Assembly (NCBI RefSeq): GCF_000373365.1
Contig: NZ_KB891263.1
Span: 1 to 42,297 of the forward strand
Length of the DNA: 42,297 nucleotides
Source: Parafrankia discariae
Lineage (GTDB): Bacteria; Actinomycetota; Actinomycetes; Frankiales; Frankiaceae
Direction of reading: 5' to 3'
How positions within the stretch are numbered: the stretch's first letter is position 1; every line of letters begins with the position of its first letter. Below, piece by piece: positions 41,342-42,297 of the stretch. The position numbers were made by a program, and so were the translations under genes. A model generated the notes under the pieces. That model ran no database searches. It worked only from the letters and a program-made list of their open reading frames with translations, and was not told the origin of the DNA.

Positions 41342-41925
41342 AGCGCGAGGGTGCCCGCCATGTCCTGCGGGTCCACGCCGATGATGTTCATGTCGTCGAC
41401 GACGCCCGCCATCACACCGAGCGTGTGGCGCAGCAGGACGGGCGCCAGCCCGCGCGGGCTGTTGACGCGGGAGTGGAACTCGACAGCGGTGTCACGGTCC
41501 GCGGTCAGCGCGGCCAAAGTGCCGAGCCTGATCCGGTCGGTGAGGATCTCCCAGACCCGTTCCGACTCCGGTGCCTCCGGGCTGCGCCACACCGTCCGGT
41601 AGGACATCGCGGAGATCACCGCGGACGGGGACTGCCCGGTGCGCAGGTGGATCGTGACCGTCCACATGGCAAGCAGCCAGCACAACGCCCCCATCGTTCG
41701 GTGCGGATCGTCATCGACCCGTTCGGCCAGGTGTTGTTCGGCGGCATACCGGGTGTGCGGCGACAGCCACGCCACGACCAGGCGTTCGACGTCGACCACG
41801 TCAATCATGGGGAGCTCGTTGGGGTGGGGACGGGCGAGTGCTGCAGCCCGCCGTGAACTTGTGTCGACCAGGGCCAACGCCCCCGCGTCCGGGAGAGTCT
41901 GCCAGGCGAGTCCCGACAGCGGCAT
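41287..41925 (-). CDS. Hypothetical protein
   Basis: About 212 residues from ATG 41925; the frame stays open to 42006 but that extension looks non-coding. Codon use is less extreme than in neighbours and the sequence looks protein-like, for example MIDVVDVERLVVAWLSPHTRYAAEQHLAERVDDDPHRTMGALCWLLAMWTVTIH, VWRSPEAPESERVWEILTDRIRLGTLAALTADRDTAVEFHSRVNS, and DMNIIGVDPQDMAGTLALYTIDPDGPTVPCF. No family is recognised and no membrane segment or signal peptide is clear. The start is uncertain (ATG at 41809-41811 is a plausible alternative). It overlaps the end of the convergent gene by 55 bases and lies downstream of two strong hairpins. Confidence 0.6.
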   Translation of the reverse strand: MPLSGLAWQTLPDAGALALVDTSSRRAAALARPHPNELPMIDVVDVERLVVAWLSPHTRYAAEQHLAERVDDDPHRTMGALCWLLAMWTVTIHLRTGQSPSAVISAMSYRTVWRSPEAPESERVWEILTDRIRLGTLAALTADRDTAVEFHSRVNSPRGLAPVLLRHTLGVMAGVVDDMNIIGVDPQDMAGTLALYTIDPDGPTVPCFRPLT

Positions 41926-42102
41926 GGCGCACACCGTAACGTGGCGTGCGCCATTCCACCACCAGCGTTGGTGAAAGCTTGGGGTCGTTCGTGTTTCCGA
42001 CCCCACTCTTCTGTGCCAGTCGAGCGGATTTTCGCGCCGGTCAGGCTGGTTCTGTTCCCGCTCCGTCGCCCTCGGTTCCGGCTGTGCAACGTGGTGTGTC
42101 TA

Positions 42103-42139
42103 CCGGCGTGCCCTGCGTGTTGACGCGAGGGCACGCCGG
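42103..42139. other. Long near-perfect hairpin between two minus-strand genes
   Basis: CCGGCGTGCCCT (42103-42114) and AGGGCACGCCGG (42128-42139) are perfect complements. Inside, GCGT and ACGC pair around a GTTG loop with one bulged G, giving a 16-bp hairpin. It lies 29 bases past a second strong hairpin, in the 270-base stretch between the partial regulator and the hypothetical gene. I see no small gene in this stretch. Confidence 0.6.
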
Positions 42140-42167
42140 GCCCACCGAGGTGTTGGTCCGTCGGTGC

Positions 42168-42193
42168 CGGTCCGGCGGGTGCCCGCCGGACCG
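42168..42193 (-). terminator. Terminator of the partial regulator gene
   Basis: CGGTCCGGCGGG (42168-42179) and CCCGCCGGACCG (42182-42193) form a perfect 12-bp stem four bases past the stop at 42198 on the minus strand. Confidence 0.75.
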
Positions 42194-42197
42194 TTGG

Positions 42198-42297
42198 CTA
42201 TTCGCCGAGCAGGTCGATGACGGTGCTGGGTGACTGGCTGGGGATGGTGGCGATGTGGGTGCGCCAGTGGGTTTCGGCGGCGTCGGTGTCGTGGCGG
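42198..42297 (-). CDS. C-terminal end of a GntR/FadR-like regulator (partial)
   Basis: Only 32 residues and the stop (TAG at 42198-42200) are inside the window; the gene continues beyond the right edge. RHDTDAAETHWRTHI, then VIDLLGE at the end, matches the last helices of FCD-domain GntR/FadR regulators (…AAEAHWRxHL…). The identification rests on a short motif and is tentative. Codon use is typical of the window. Confidence 0.5.
   Translation of the reverse strand, partial: RHDTDAAETHWRTHIATIPSQSPSTVIDLLGE

Noticed and set aside
42007-42197. A small gene between the hypothetical protein and the partial regulator.
   Set aside because: Open frames here overlap the two hairpins and have no ribosome site or protein-like composition.

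Overview
The window is very GC-rich (roughly 70% or more across most genes), uses GTG starts often, couples genes through 4-base GTGA/ATGA overlaps, and encodes actinomycete-specific families: a conservon (sensor kinase, roadblock protein, DUF742 protein), DUF427, NarL two-component pairs and long Pro/Ala/Gly-rich tails. This fits a filamentous actinomycete, most likely Frankia or a close relative. The genus is an inference from gene style, not from a marker gene.

Layout. 1-250: the frameshifted 3' end of an IS4-family transposase. 320-5413 (minus): a large secreted Rhs/YD-repeat protein with a short hydrophobic C-terminal tip, followed directly by a 69-residue two-helix membrane protein that looks like its immunity partner. 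Both the tip and the small gene are lower in GC than the Rhs body. 5835-8537: an orphan NarL/LuxR response regulator diverges from a membrane-anchored lytic transglycosylase across a 567-base spacer with a long hairpin. 8599-11968 (minus): a receiver/thioredoxin-reductase-like flavoprotein fusion and a cNMP-binding-domain histidine kinase. 12082-15157: a MerR-like protein with a collagen-like tail, a secreted LpqC-type esterase, and a MerR regulator plus thioredoxin pair. 15198-18102: a membrane diguanylate cyclase, an MBL-fold hydrolase and a SelT/SelW-like protein. 18129-20371: a NarL-type two-component pair. 20522-22371: a CAP-domain lipoprotein and a tandem DUF427 protein. 22582-25552: a modABC molybdate transporter operon (order on the minus strand modA-modB-modC). 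25656-26255: a pyridoxamine-phosphate-oxidase-like protein with an inserted segment.

The most distinctive region is 26362-37143. A conservon operon (NIT-domain sensor kinase, roadblock, DUF742) lacks the usual CvnD GTPase and diverges from a five-gene operon. That operon encodes a LIV-type binding lipoprotein, an SsuB/NrtD-like ATPase, an SsuC-like permease, a second and unrelated NMT1/SsuA-like binding lipoprotein, and an AtzA/TrzN-type amidohydrolase. The arrangement suggests a sense, import and hydrolyse module for a small nitrogenous compound. A perfect 8-bp inverted repeat lies in the shared promoter region. The window closes with a GGDEF-EAL protein, a secreted alpha/beta hydrolase, two uncharacterised proteins and the 3' end of a GntR/FadR-like regulator.

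No rRNA, tRNA or CRISPR array was seen. All functions are read from motifs by eye; no database search was run.
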